A DNA stretch of 64,000 bases from Cylindrotheca closterium. Its lineage: Eukaryota; Bacillariophyta; Bacillariophyceae; Bacillariales; Bacillariaceae. This document shows positions 49,355 through 61,100 of this stretch, piece after piece (within the stretch, counting starts at the first letter, position 1; the number at the start of each line of letters is the position of its first letter). A program made the position numbers and the translations under genes. The stretch covers positions 1 to 64,000 of the forward strand of contig CAKOGP040001714.1 of NCBI GenBank assembly GCA_933822405.4. The letters are read 5' to 3'. The notes below the pieces were generated by a model, which saw only the letters and a list, made by a program, of their open reading frames with translations, was not told the origin of the DNA and did not search any database.

Positions 49355-52036
49355 ATGAAACTGAATTCCCGAATCATGCTCGGTGGAGACGAAGAGGAAG
49401 AAAGCCTCTTGCAAGAAGTCCTCGAGGAAAATGCTCCTTCCTCCTCCAAAAAGAAAAGAACAAAACACAATAATAAGGGAATTGAAGCCATGAGGGCACG
49501 GCGGAAACACCTGGCGGCTCACAACATGTTCACTGCTGTTTTAGAGGATCAAGAAGACACGATGAATACAGGCCCGTCCATGACCAATTTAATGACGGTC
49601 TTTGTCGTGGTGGGAATAGGAATTGGTCTCATGGTATTGATCGATCGATCCTCACTCATTGTCACAGACAATAATGCTCCTGGCATTGTAAATAATGCAA
49701 CGAATACCACGACCGCCACGACACCAGCCCACGTCGAAGACCAGTTTCAATTCTTGGATTTGAGCTTGGCGGGGGCTATGGACCGCTCACCACCAGTAGA
49801 TAGTAATTCTACCGAACAAGAACAACAACCACAACAGCAACAAACACATGCCATTGTGCCAGAAAAAGTAATGACCAAGACCCATAGTCCGACGGCAGCA
49901 CCAATAAGGTTTCCTGAGGCTCATACCAGTCGAGACGAAGAGGACTCAGATCAAGGATCCGTCACTTACAAAACTCGCGGTCAATTATTAATAGGAGAAG
50001 CACGAGAGGCCATGGTGGACAAGTGGGGATCGTGGCAGCTCGATCATGATGGGAGAAACTTTCGAGGAGATAATTTCTACAAGTCGTATCCAAATCGTGA
50101 CGTTCCGTCGGACCAATGGCCCAAGGATGCCTGGCAACGACACCCAGACTATCTCAAGGAATTTCTCAAGGAATCTGTTGCCTTGGTGGAACGAGCTCAA
50201 GCTGCAATTCTAGAGGAATATACTTCCGACACGAACAATGCCTCGCTGATTTTTGAGCTTCGTCATTTCAATGACACGGAAATTCTGACGCAAAACTTTC
50301 CAGGAAAAGGTCAGTATGGCGGTAGTGACGGTGGATGGACGACCCAGAATTCATGGAAAGGATTGAAGAGGCGTCTCTTGCATGCGATCATGACGGAAGA
50401 TTCCTTTGTGGTGGCAATGGCTGGACATTCAGCGGCGGCTGGACATGGCAATTTGTTTCAGCAGTCCTACACACTTCAAATTCAATGGATTCTGGAAGCA
50501 GTCTTTAGTCGAATGGGAGTCAAACACGAGGCTCGCAACTTTGGTATGGGAGGCTTGGGGACCTCGCAAAATGGATTGGCCGCGGCGAGCATTTATGGAT
50601 ACGATGTGGACTTTTTGCATTGGGATTCGGGAATGACGGAAAATGAACCTCACTGGCCGGACTTGTTGGCAAGGCAACAGATTATGGGTGGAGACAAGGT
50701 CCCGTTGTTTTGGAACATGCCTCCAACCGCTAGTGTACCATTGCTGGAACATGCGGGAGTGGAAATTGGAGCCATTGGTACAGGTCTGGACGGGATTCCC
50801 ATTCAGAAGTCAATCGAGGAAATTGAAAAGCTGCCTTGGGCGATGCAGTATGTGCACTGTGATTCCGAGATACATGACACTTGTCGGGCCAATGAATACA
50901 TTGGACATTGTTGGATTGACCGACCCGATATGAAAGCACCGGTGGATCAACAAGCAGAACCGTCCGGTCGGGCAAGTTGGCATCCAGGAAACCGCAAGCA
51001 CCAAGTGACGGGTCGTATTCTGACCATGACGATATTGCAAGCCCTGAAGGAAGCTTTGGATGAATGGAATTCTGCTCCGGGATACATACTCGACGATTCT
51101 GCTTGGCACCTAACTAACCACTACAATAAGATTAAGGACCGCGTCGCGTATTTGAAGCAGGACCAGGGCCAATGCTACAAGACCATGGAAGAGAAGCACG
51201 GACTCGGATTCTTTTGCAATCATCCCTTTCAAGCTCGGACGGAATACACACCTCGCCACAATCCCAAAGAGACTCACATTCGAAGTCTGATGTCAGGTGC
51301 TGACAAGGTGATGCTGCCAAAACATATTGACAATGCGTACAGTCCTCCCGATATATTCAATCCCGATTTGCATCCTCCCAAAGGAGCTATTGATGTGCTG
51401 AATATAGTCGAAGCGGGTCCTGTTCCCTTTGCTAGCATTTTGAATCCCGATTATGTCACTGGGCATTACGAACGGCCAGATATTACCAGTACCTTTTCCG
51501 ACGAACCCGGTTTGGGAATTCGACTTGACACTGTATCTGGGGATGTCTATTGCGATGGGACCATTGATAGTTTTTGCAACAGGGGAATCAACAATAATTG
51601 TCTGTTGTATGGTCACAATGACGGTCGCAATGGTTTGGACTTTGATGCGTACAGCGGTTGGGTGCTCTTTAATATTCCCAATATCGAACATGGATACATT
51701 GTCATCAAGATGGAATCTTGGCATTTTCCCGAAGAAGGAAGCCCCAATGCATGGACGAGCATCAATAATAAGGAAAGACGGGAATTGAAACGAGAACCAC
51801 TCCCCTTTTGTGACGACTTTGTCTTCGAGTATATGATCAATGGCAAAGTGACGTCGGTTCCTTACGAAGAACTGAAACCTCTCATGGAAAAGGGCCACAT
51901 TGCCCGCGTGGTCGAGACATTGACCTTGATGAATGATCCAAAGTTTAAGAGCGATAAAGAAGTTGAAGCTGGTATTCGAATATTGGGCTGTGGCCACGAC
52001 AAGGTGTGGAGACTGACCCATGTGTACTGGTCGTAG
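49355..52036 (+). CDS. Type II membrane protein with SGNH-hydrolase-like luminal domain
   Basis: An 893-residue protein. Residues 1-75 are charged and cytosolic-looking with a basic cluster (SSSKKKRTKHNNK). Residues ~79-97 are a single transmembrane anchor (LMTVFVVVGIGIGLMVLI). A Pro/Gln/Thr-rich stem follows. Residues ~340-570 resemble an SGNH/GDSL-type fold: VVAMAGHSAAAGHG (candidate nucleophile Ser359), RNFGMGGLGTSQ (block II-like Gly), LHWDSGMTE, and a late block with His543 (WHPG) and His549 (RKHQ) as catalytic-His candidates. Residues ~690-890 form a second region with Cys pairs (YCDGTIDSFC) and no assignment. The topology suggests a Golgi or plasma-membrane enzyme acting on glycans, such as acetyl transfer or removal, but the substrate is unknown. 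The start is the first ATG. Confidence 0.6.
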   Translation: MKLNSRIMLGGDEEEESLLQEVLEENAPSSSKKKRTKHNNKGIEAMRARRKHLAAHNMFTAVLEDQEDTMNTGPSMTNLMTVFVVVGIGIGLMVLIDRSSLIVTDNNAPGIVNNATNTTTATTPAHVEDQFQFLDLSLAGAMDRSPPVDSNSTEQEQQPQQQQTHAIVPEKVMTKTHSPTAAPIRFPEAHTSRDEEDSDQGSVTYKTRGQLLIGEAREAMVDKWGSWQLDHDGRNFRGDNFYKSYPNRDVPSDQWPKDAWQRHPDYLKEFLKESVALVERAQAAILEEYTSDTNNASLIFELRHFNDTEILTQNFPGKGQYGGSDGGWTTQNSWKGLKRRLLHAIMTEDSFVVAMAGHSAAAGHGNLFQQSYTLQIQWILEAVFSRMGVKHEARNFGMGGLGTSQNGLAAASIYGYDVDFLHWDSGMTENEPHWPDLLARQQIMGGDKVPLFWNMPPTASVPLLEHAGVEIGAIGTGLDGIPIQKSIEEIEKLPWAMQYVHCDSEIHDTCRANEYIGHCWIDRPDMKAPVDQQAEPSGRASWHPGNRKHQVTGRILTMTILQALKEALDEWNSAPGYILDDSAWHLTNHYNKIKDRVAYLKQDQGQCYKTMEEKHGLGFFCNHPFQARTEYTPRHNPKETHIRSLMSGADKVMLPKHIDNAYSPPDIFNPDLHPPKGAIDVLNIVEAGPVPFASILNPDYVTGHYERPDITSTFSDEPGLGIRLDTVSGDVYCDGTIDSFCNRGINNNCLLYGHNDGRNGLDFDAYSGWVLFNIPNIEHGYIVIKMESWHFPEEGSPNAWTSINNKERRELKREPLPFCDDFVFEYMINGKVTSVPYEELKPLMEKGHIARVVETLTLMNDPKFKSDKEVEAGIRILGCGHDKVWRLTHVYWS

Positions 52037-52227
52037 CGACTGTAATGGAGTTTGCCCGGAGATGGACCAAACGCTACGCCACGCCATGCCGAATATCATA
52101 CATTGAACATGAGACACTAGAATTTGAATATAGAAAACCAAAGTTGTATTACAATTCATATTACTCCTATTTGCATAAGTAAGACTGTATTATGGTACAA
52201 GCAAGGGCCCATCATGGGAATGAAATT

Positions 52228-53448
52228 TTAGGCGACATTGACAAGTGGCACATAGTCGGTAGCATCGCTTCCGTCCCACAAGACCTTGACTTGAGCTTCA
52301 TCTTCGTTGTCAGACTTGGAAGCCTCGTCGTCTTTCTTCTTGCCATTCAAACAAAGGTCGACCAAAGCAAGCACCATGACAACAGTACGAACGACTGCCA
52401 CTGTAGTAGTAAAGGGGAAATGCCCCTTGCCATCACCAAAAGTGTTCATGGCACCGAGAACGGTAATTCCCCATACAAAGCAAATGTTGGTGACATTGAT
52501 GCTACCAATGTGCGCATACAACAAAAAGCCAATGATCCAAAGATTGCGAGTACCAGTGGATCCCTCCAAGTATTCGAGCAAGACCAAGGCAATTTGACTC
52601 CAGATAGAGGCATGGAAGAGATGAGCTCCAGAGCGTTCCATCCAAGAATAGGACCCATCGCTCTTTCCCACCTTGGACAGATCCGCGGAACAAAGCAAAA
52701 GGCAAATACCAATGACGAGGTAGTTCATCATCGAAGTCTCGGCAAATGGCCAAATGGTGCAAAAGAGAGGAATCCAAATCAAAGTAAAGAAAAGAACGCT
52801 GCGGACAGGAAGGTGATCCTTCAAAAAAGCGGCGTCGTCACGACGTTGAACGATTTCGTAGGCCATTCCACAATAGCCCAGGATCAATCCAATCGAACGA
52901 GGATTCATAATGACTTGAGTACTTTGGGCCAAAGCAATGCTGTCCGAAGCGAGAGCAAAAGTGAGAGTATGGAGAATACTCCACAACTTGGTCCCAGCCG
53001 CATTGGAATACATCAAAAAGGCATACATGTACAGAGCTTGTTCACGGTACCACATTGGAGTATTGGTGTCCAAAAGGGCATTCAATTCGGCAACCAATGT
53101 GGCAAATACGGTAATATTGTAAGCGAGATATCCAATTTTGCCAAACCAAGTCTTGACATCATCAAACTCTTTTCCCATGCCTTGCATAGCATCGCAAAGA
53201 GTTTCGTCGGGCTCAAAGGCTCGTTCCACCAAGAGCATGAAAATAACAAATATGCCAAAGCCAAGAATGCTAGCCTTGGTGACAGCATCATTGCAGTCAG
53301 TCCAGCAATCGTGAGTAGCCATGCAAGTTATCCACAAGACAATGGCACAAGCCGTGCCAAAGGTGCTCTGGAAAAGGCAAAAGCCTTCAGGTTTGCTTTC
53401 GTCATTGCTGACAGAGGAGTTGTCGTTGTTGGAAGGAGTCTTGATCAT
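52228..53448 (-). CDS. Multipass membrane protein of unknown function
   Basis: A 406-residue protein; the ATG at 53448 (MIKTPSNNDN) is used because the longer frame to 53511 begins with GTG. About nine or ten hydrophobic helices are seen, including ACAIVLWITCMATHD, ILGFGIFVIFMLLVERAF, VLFFTLIWIPLFCTIW and AVVRTVVMVLALVDLCL. The cytosolic tail is acidic and Lys-rich (GKKKDDEASKSDNEDEAQ). No transporter signature is recognised. It converges with the SGNH-like gene; the stops are 190 bases apart. Confidence 0.65.
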   Translation of the reverse strand: MIKTPSNNDNSSVSNDESKPEGFCLFQSTFGTACAIVLWITCMATHDCWTDCNDAVTKASILGFGIFVIFMLLVERAFEPDETLCDAMQGMGKEFDDVKTWFGKIGYLAYNITVFATLVAELNALLDTNTPMWYREQALYMYAFLMYSNAAGTKLWSILHTLTFALASDSIALAQSTQVIMNPRSIGLILGYCGMAYEIVQRRDDAAFLKDHLPVRSVLFFTLIWIPLFCTIWPFAETSMMNYLVIGICLLLCSADLSKVGKSDGSYSWMERSGAHLFHASIWSQIALVLLEYLEGSTGTRNLWIIGFLLYAHIGSINVTNICFVWGITVLGAMNTFGDGKGHFPFTTTVAVVRTVVMVLALVDLCLNGKKKDDEASKSDNEDEAQVKVLWDGSDATDYVPLVNVA

Positions 53449-55125
53449 GATGGTTGGCGTCGTCGTGTGGCTATTGGCTGCTATTGTTCTTGTGACTATT
53501 GGTAAAAACACAAGCGTGTTCTGTGTCGGTTTCTTTCTTCGTTTTCAAAAGAAAATGTGTCAACAAATAACGTGCTTCGAAATCGCAAACTTCACCCCAA
53601 TGCTGCGCGATTTTACTCGAACGTGTCGACTAGTATCCGTTTATTGTTTCTTTTTGGAGCAGACGTATCCAACAGTCCATAGCCAGATGCATTAAGACAA
53701 GGGCACTTCCACAGGAATTCCAAATATATGAGACACTATATTTTACTCTTGTTTCAAATACGGGACTTGAACTCTTGAGTATGTCTCTTTGCCAAACTTT
53801 TTGATTCCAGTCCACCACTTTGTGAAAAAGCAAGCAAGCAAGCAAGCAAAAAGGAATATATCCAATTGGGTGCCCCGTGGCCCAATGGTTCGTCATATAC
53901 AATGCATTACAGTAGTTCAACTTTCATTGGTTGACCTATTCACTTTGATCATGCCGCGTGCATGGTCCTTCGACGAACAGTTCAGATGATGCTCTTGTCG
54001 TGGCTAGTACCTGGTACTCGTCTTCGGTAATCTTTAATCCATCCATTGAAACGAATCCGAATTGAAGGCGGGTGCATAATTGCTTTGATCCATTGAAACA
54101 CTCGATCTTTTCAGACTATTAGAACAATGCATTCGCTGGGCTTTCGAGTTGAGTAGATCGGTTTTGCACGCTGTCGACCAAATTATTTTGCTTACTCAAC
54201 GGACAACCTCCTTGTCACTGGGCAACCGTCGCGTAAGGGATCCTTCCTTGTACTTGCACTTTTGATGGTTGGAGATAGCGTATATGTAATATAACACCTA
54301 CTATGAAGCGTTTCTTCAAAATTGCTCATGGGCGTGGAAGAAACTGACCTGCAAAACCATATGCCCCTCTTCTATCACCAGATGGATTTCCATCATCGCA
54401 CTTGAATTGGAACGAGGATTATTCCATTTCTCTTCTTTCAAAAATGTGGCAAAACATGGCACCCAATTTGTTTTGAGGGTTTCGCTATCGCTGAATACGA
54501 AACAATGTCTAGTGATCTGGATGCGTCACAGAAGATCGCGTCGTTTCTTGGTATCTTTGGATGCTGGAAACGGGTGGTACATACTTGCTTTTATATCTGT
54601 AGCCCAGAATGAACCATTTGGTCATTGAAGCCGATTGTAACCATTTTTGACGAACTCGGTGATAGCCAAGGTTCGGATAGAAGAAAGTGCAAAGAGTTCG
54701 TCAGTCAAAGAGGGACCGTTTTTGACATGCATGACATATATATGTCTTCGCATACTGTAAAAAAACAGATCTTTCTGTATTTTCTTTCTTTTGATTGTGA
54801 GGTGAATGTCTGACTGACTCGTCCGATTGTATGTTCGAAACCGTTTTTCAAATCTACTTAATCTCAAGACACTTTGACGCTGAACTCATAATTCCAAATT
54901 GAATCCATAACTAAATTAGCTTGTCAAAATAACGACGAAGAAGGCCAACCTTCAAAAAACAAATTTAGCCCATTTGGCAGCCAATCCGTACGCAAAAGTC
55001 TAGTAGAATTCATAGATATCACGCCAGACGACATGTTTCTTGCGCCTGCAGGAAATGAGAAACATGCTCACGAAAAACCACCAAAACGCCTTCAAGAAGA
55101 AAATACCATCTTACAAACGACGACG
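53449..55125. other. Intergenic upstream of the rightward pleuralin-like gene
   Basis: A 1.7-kb gap between divergent genes. It contains an (AAGC)n run at about 53829-53850. Short open frames look random. The last 100 bases do not resemble the corresponding upstream region of the giant paralogue at 30480-30600, although the coding starts are homologous. Confidence 0.5.
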
Positions 55126-58100
55126 ATGAGGCTCTTCCCATCTTCATCAGCGCCAACGACATCATATTTGGTGTCAATACTACTACTCTCTTGTGGGAGG
55201 GCAGTATTGGCAGCAGAAAAAAAACGTATTCCAGATGTACCAAGAAGTAAAGAAACAACAACAGCCTCTCCAGGAGATGACAAACGAAAACAACAACCTA
55301 GGTTGCACAACGTGGATTTATTGAAGGATGAAGACGAATTTTGGTTCAGTCGAAATGCATTGGAAATTACTTCCCTGCAAGAAATTGCTCCGACTTCTAG
55401 TCCAACAACTCTATCGCCATCTGCAACACCATCAGCTACACCGACTGGTTGTAGCTATTTGATTGACGAATGCCCATCGAAATGTTGGGAAGTGAACGAA
55501 GACGATCGACCACCAACATGCGCTTCGATTGGACAAGCCTTTCCGTTTCTATCGAACTGTAATTCGCTTCCCTTTATGTTCACGGAATGTCCCGAATGTT
55601 GTCCAGATGCATGCTTAGACGACAATCGAGATAAGGAAGGTTGTGATCCAACGCCCATGCCATCCCCAGCACCATCGGCAATTCCGAGTGCCATGCCATC
55701 AGAATGCTCGGAAGTGATAATTGTATGTCCTTCTGATACCTGCTTTCTGCCTAGAGGGGATACATCTCGTCCACCGGATTGTGAAGATGGTGATCCATGT
55801 GACGTTTTACCGCAGCCAACCAACGGAGGATGTTCGTGCTGCCCACTCGAGTGTGCACCAGACAATCCTATGTTCAATCCATCACCTGATGGAAGTCCTC
55901 CAGTATGCTCTCCAACGACAATGCCATCACCGATACCGACACCGGGTCCATCAAAGGCACCAACTTCGGATCCATCATCAGAACCATCCCCATCGCCCAG
56001 TATGATGCCGTCGGAATGCTCTGATTTGATTGAAGGCTGCCCTTATGACTCGTGTTTCCTAGCACAAAGGGACCCATCACGGCCACTGGATTGTACTGAT
56101 CCCAGCGTTGGAAGGTCGGAATGTGATGCTGTCCCACCACCAGAAGGGATCAACTGTCCAATTTGTTGCGCAAGTGACTGCCGAGCTGACCATCCAATGT
56201 TCAGCCATTCTCCCGATGGATCGCCACCAGAGTGCTCACCAACTATGATGCCATCACCATTGCCATCACCAGAGCCGTCTCCCGCGCCGACACCCTGTGC
56301 TGAAATTCTTGAGAATTGTCCGGCTACGTGTTTCAGTGCTGATTTTGATATCCGCCCAACCAGCTGTGCCCTATTACAACGAGAAGATTGCGACCAAATC
56401 CCACTCCCAATGGACTGCCCGACATGCTGTCCAACGCGTTGTTTGACTTTTGATCCTGATCATTGTGGAGCCCCGACACCCTTGCCATCACCAGTCCCAT
56501 CAGTTGTACCAAGTGATATGCCATCCGACTGTGGGAAAGTCATTGAGCAATGTCCATTTGCATCATGCTTCTTACCGTACAACGATCCTATGCGTCCAGG
56601 TGAATGTTCTAGCTCGCAGATCCGTCGTGAAGACTGTGACGTTCTTCCATTTCCCTCAGGATGTCCTGAATGCTGCCCTTTTGAGTGTCGGCCTGACCAC
56701 CCCATGTTCACAGCCTCAGAAGATGGATCACCACCAGTTTGTTCTCCAACAATGATGCCCACGACTAATCCATCCAGTACCCCTTCCAATGTTCCCAGTG
56801 CAATGCCATCGGACTGCGCGGAAATCATTGATCAATGTCCGCATGATACATGTTTCCTACCATTGGACGACGAATCGAGACCACGTGATTGTATTGATCC
56901 AATGGTCGATCGAGAAGATTGTAATGTGCTACCTTTTCCAGATGGCTGTCCAGTATGCTGTCCCGTTGAATGCAGTCCCGAACACCCAATGTTTAGTGAT
57001 AGACCAGATGGAAATCCTCCGGCTTGCTCACCTACCATGATGCCAAGCCCCATTCCGACGTCAATACCATCAACCAGCCCATCAGTTGTACCATCATCAG
57101 TCCCATCCATTCAAGCATCATCTACACCATCAAAAAATACAGATTCGCCGACAGCTGTATCGGATGGTCCAAGTGTGTCACCAAGTGCAATGCCTTCCGA
57201 CTGTGTGGACGTCATTGATCGATGTCCATATGCAAGTTGTTTCCTACCTTTCGACGACCCTGCTCGACCAGCGGAATGTACCAGCTCAGAGATCATGAGG
57301 TCAGATTGCAATGTTGTTCCAACTCCGCCAGAGCTTGGATGCCCGGAATGCTGCGCATACGAGTGTCGACCGAATAACCCAATGTTCACAGACTGTTCAC
57401 CGACAATGCTACCATCACCATCGCCCAGTTCTAGTCCATCGACAGCACCGTCTCTTGCACCTTCGATGGAACCTACTATAATGCAGTCGGATACACCATC
57501 GTTAGAGCCTTCGCCAGCCCCAACGTCTTGCAGCTACTTGATTGATGAGTGTCCAGAAGCCTGTTGGAACATAGATCCCGCGCAACGGTATCCAGCATGC
57601 GTGGACTTCAATCGACCTGATTGTGATGATTTGCCATTTGACGCAGAAGGTTGTCCAGAGTGCTGTCCAAATCAATGCCTCAACCCAGAGGACAGAATCA
57701 ACTGCAGTCCAACACCAGTGCCATCTCCGGTACCATCTTTGGCCCCTTCCTCTGTACCTTCACCGAAACCGTCATCAACGCCATCGGCAGAACCTTCACC
57801 AGGACCTTCGCTACAGCCCAGTGCTATGCCTACATCTTGCAGCCATTTGATTGATGAGTGTCCTACTGCATGTTGGGAAGTAGATCCAAGTGATAGACCG
57901 GCCAGCTGTGCATCAGTTGGAAGTACAGTCTGCAGAAATATTCCAACGCCAATTGGTGTCACCTGCAACTGTTGTCCAGATGAGTGCCTCAACCCTAAAC
58001 ATCGAGTAGATTGCAGCCCTACGCCGCTTCCGTCACCAGTTCCATCCAGTGATCCTACACCAATGCCTACAGCAGCGCCTACATTATTGGAAACCCAAAA

Positions 58101-61100
58101 GCCAAGTAATACCCCAAGTATGATGCCATCAGAATGCGCCAATGTCATTGAGCGTTGCCCGTTTGATGTATGCTTCCTTCCATATTCAGACCCAAGCAGA
58201 CCAGCTGACTGTACTGGATCGGAAATAAAAAGACCAGATTGTGATGTATTGCCATTCCCTGATGGATGTCCCAGATGTTGTCCATTTGAATGTCGACCTG
58301 ACAGCCCAATGTTTGATATCCAGCCGGATGGGAGTCCTCCTATCTGCTCACCTACCATGATGCCATCACCCTCCCCTTCGTCCGAGCCATCAATCAATGC
58401 TTCCGTTGGTCCTTCTGCTACACCGTCAGAGGCGCCCACGGCTTGCAGTCACTTGATCGACGAGTGCCCAGTGGCATGTTGGGAGACTGATTCCAGTGAC
58501 CGTCCACCAAGTTGTGCATCGACTGGAGATACATTATGTAATGCGTTGCCCCTTCCTATTGGGATACCCTGTGCGTGTTGTCCAGATAGATGTTTGGATC
58601 CTCAAGATCGAATCGACTGCAGTCCGACGCCGCTACCATCTCCTGTACCATCAGCAGCTCCATCGGCTTCACCATCTTTGGTTCCGTCTGTGGCACCTAC
58701 AGACCGACCATCACCGATTCCATCACCAGGTCCAACAGTGCTACCATCGCCACTACCGTCTCCTGAACCAAGTGCAACGCCAACATCGTGCAGTCATTTG
58801 ATCGACGAGTGTCCTATTGCATGCTGGGAGACTGACCCCAACGACCGTCCTTTGAGTTGTGCATCTATTGGAAGTACTCTTTGCAGAAACATTCCACTGC
58901 CACCGGGCATCGTTTGTGACTGCTGTCCGGACGAGTGTCTCGATCCTCAAGAGAAACTCAATTGCAGCCCAACACCAGTACCATCACCAGTACCATCTTC
59001 AGAACCTACACTGGCGGCTGTCATTCTGATGGAGACAACGAAGCCGAGTAACAGCCCGAGCATGATGCCATCAGAATGTGCAGATGTCATTGATCGATGT
59101 CCATTTGACGCGTGCTTCCTTCCTTACACAGATGCCAGTAGACCTGGCGACTGTACTGGATCACAAATAAGACGTCCCGACTGTGATATGCTACCATTCC
59201 CCGATGGATGTCCAAGGTGTTGTCCGTATGAATGTCGCCCCGATAGTCCAATGTTTGACATTCAACCAAACGGAGAACCTCCGGTATGCTTGCCTACCAT
59301 GGTCCCATCGCCGTCGCCTTCATTGGAGCCATCCATCGAAGCTTCTGTTGGTCCATCGGCTACACCATCGGATACTCCCACAGCTTGCAGTCATCTGATT
59401 GACGAGTGTCCAGTGGCGTGTTGGGAGATCAACCCCAATGACCGTCCAGCAAGTTGTGCGTCGACTGGAAATACGATCTGCAATCTATTGCCACTACCAG
59501 CTGGAGTCAACTGCGACTGTTGTCCCGACCACTGCTTGAATCCTCAAGACAGAATTGACTGTAGTCCGACGCCATTGCCGTCACCGATTCCGTCACCTGG
59601 TCCAACAGACTTACCATCCTTGATTCCATCATCGAAGCCAACAGATCTACCTTCCCCGGTTCCATCCCCAGGCCCAACAGCGCTACCATCACCTCTACCA
59701 ACAGGAGAGCCAACGCTTTTGCCTACTGACCTACCAAGTCCTGTTCCATCGGCCATGCCCACTGAATGCTCATACTTGATTGACAAATGTCCAACGGCGT
59801 GCTTCGAATCTGATCCGTTCATGAGGCCTCCATTGTGTCTTGATTTTGGTCGGCCAGATTGTGATGCCTTACCATTTGACGAAGGCGGTTGTCCAGAGTG
59901 TTGTCCAACAGAGTGTCATGGAGCAAAGGACCGAGTAGATTGCAGCCCTACGCCGCTTCCGTCACCTGTACCGTCGTCAAAACCATCAGATATGCCTTCG
60001 TCTAAGCCATCTACACAACCTTCAATATTACCATCGATATCGGCTTCAGTTACTCCAACAAACGTTCAATCGTCAGAGCCATCCATTGCGACCTCTGGGC
60101 GTCCATCACAGATACCTTCCAAGAATCCAACAGCAAATCCTTCTAAGGCTCCTTCTGGAATACCATCATCTACACCAACATCAGGCCCAACATCATGTAG
60201 CCACTTGATTGACAAGTGTCCTACTGCATGTTGGGAAGTAGATCCAAGTGATAGACCGGCCAGCTGTGCATCAGTTGGAAGTACAGTCTGCAGAAATATT
60301 CCACTGCCACCTGGAGTTGCTTGTAATTGTTGTCCGGATGAGTGTCTCGATCCCCAGGACAGAGTCAATTGCAGCCCTACACAACTACCGTCACCTGTTC
60401 CTACAGAAACCACGCAATCGCCTTCAGTTCTACCTAGTACAGACCAAAGTATGATGCCATCAGAATGCGCCAATGTCATTGAGCGTTGCCCGTTTGATGT
60501 ATGCTTCCTTCCATATTCAGACCCAAGCAGACCAGCTGACTGTACTGGATCGGAAATAAAAAGACCAGATTGTGATGTATTGCCATTCCCTGATGGATGT
60601 CCCAGATGTTGTCCATTTGAATGTCGACCTGACAGCCCAATGTTTGATATCCAGCCGGATGGGAGTCCTCCTATCTGCTCACCTACCATGATGCCATCAC
60701 CCTCCCCTTCGTCCGAGCCATCAATCAATGCTTCCGTTGGTCCTTCTGCTACACCGTCAGAGGCGCCCACGGCTTGCAGTCACTTGATCGACGAGTGCCC
60801 AGTGGCATGTTGGGAGACTGATTCCAGTGACCGTCCACCAAGTTGTGCATCGACTGGAGATACATTATGTAATGCGTTGCCCCTTCCTATTGGGATACCC
60901 TGTGCGTGTTGTCCAGATAGATGTTTGGATCCTCAAGATCGAATCGACTGCAGTCCGACGCCGCTACCATCTCCTGTACCATCAGCAGCTCCATCGGCTT
61001 CACCATCTTTGGTTCCGTCTGTGGCACCTACAGACCGACCATCACCGATTCCATCACCAGGTCCAACAGTGCTACCATCGCCACTACCGTCTCCTGAACC

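Noticed and set aside
53449..53511. N-terminal extension of the multipass membrane protein
   Set aside because: It begins with GTG, not used as a normal start in nuclear genes; the ATG at 53448 gives a sensible N-terminus.
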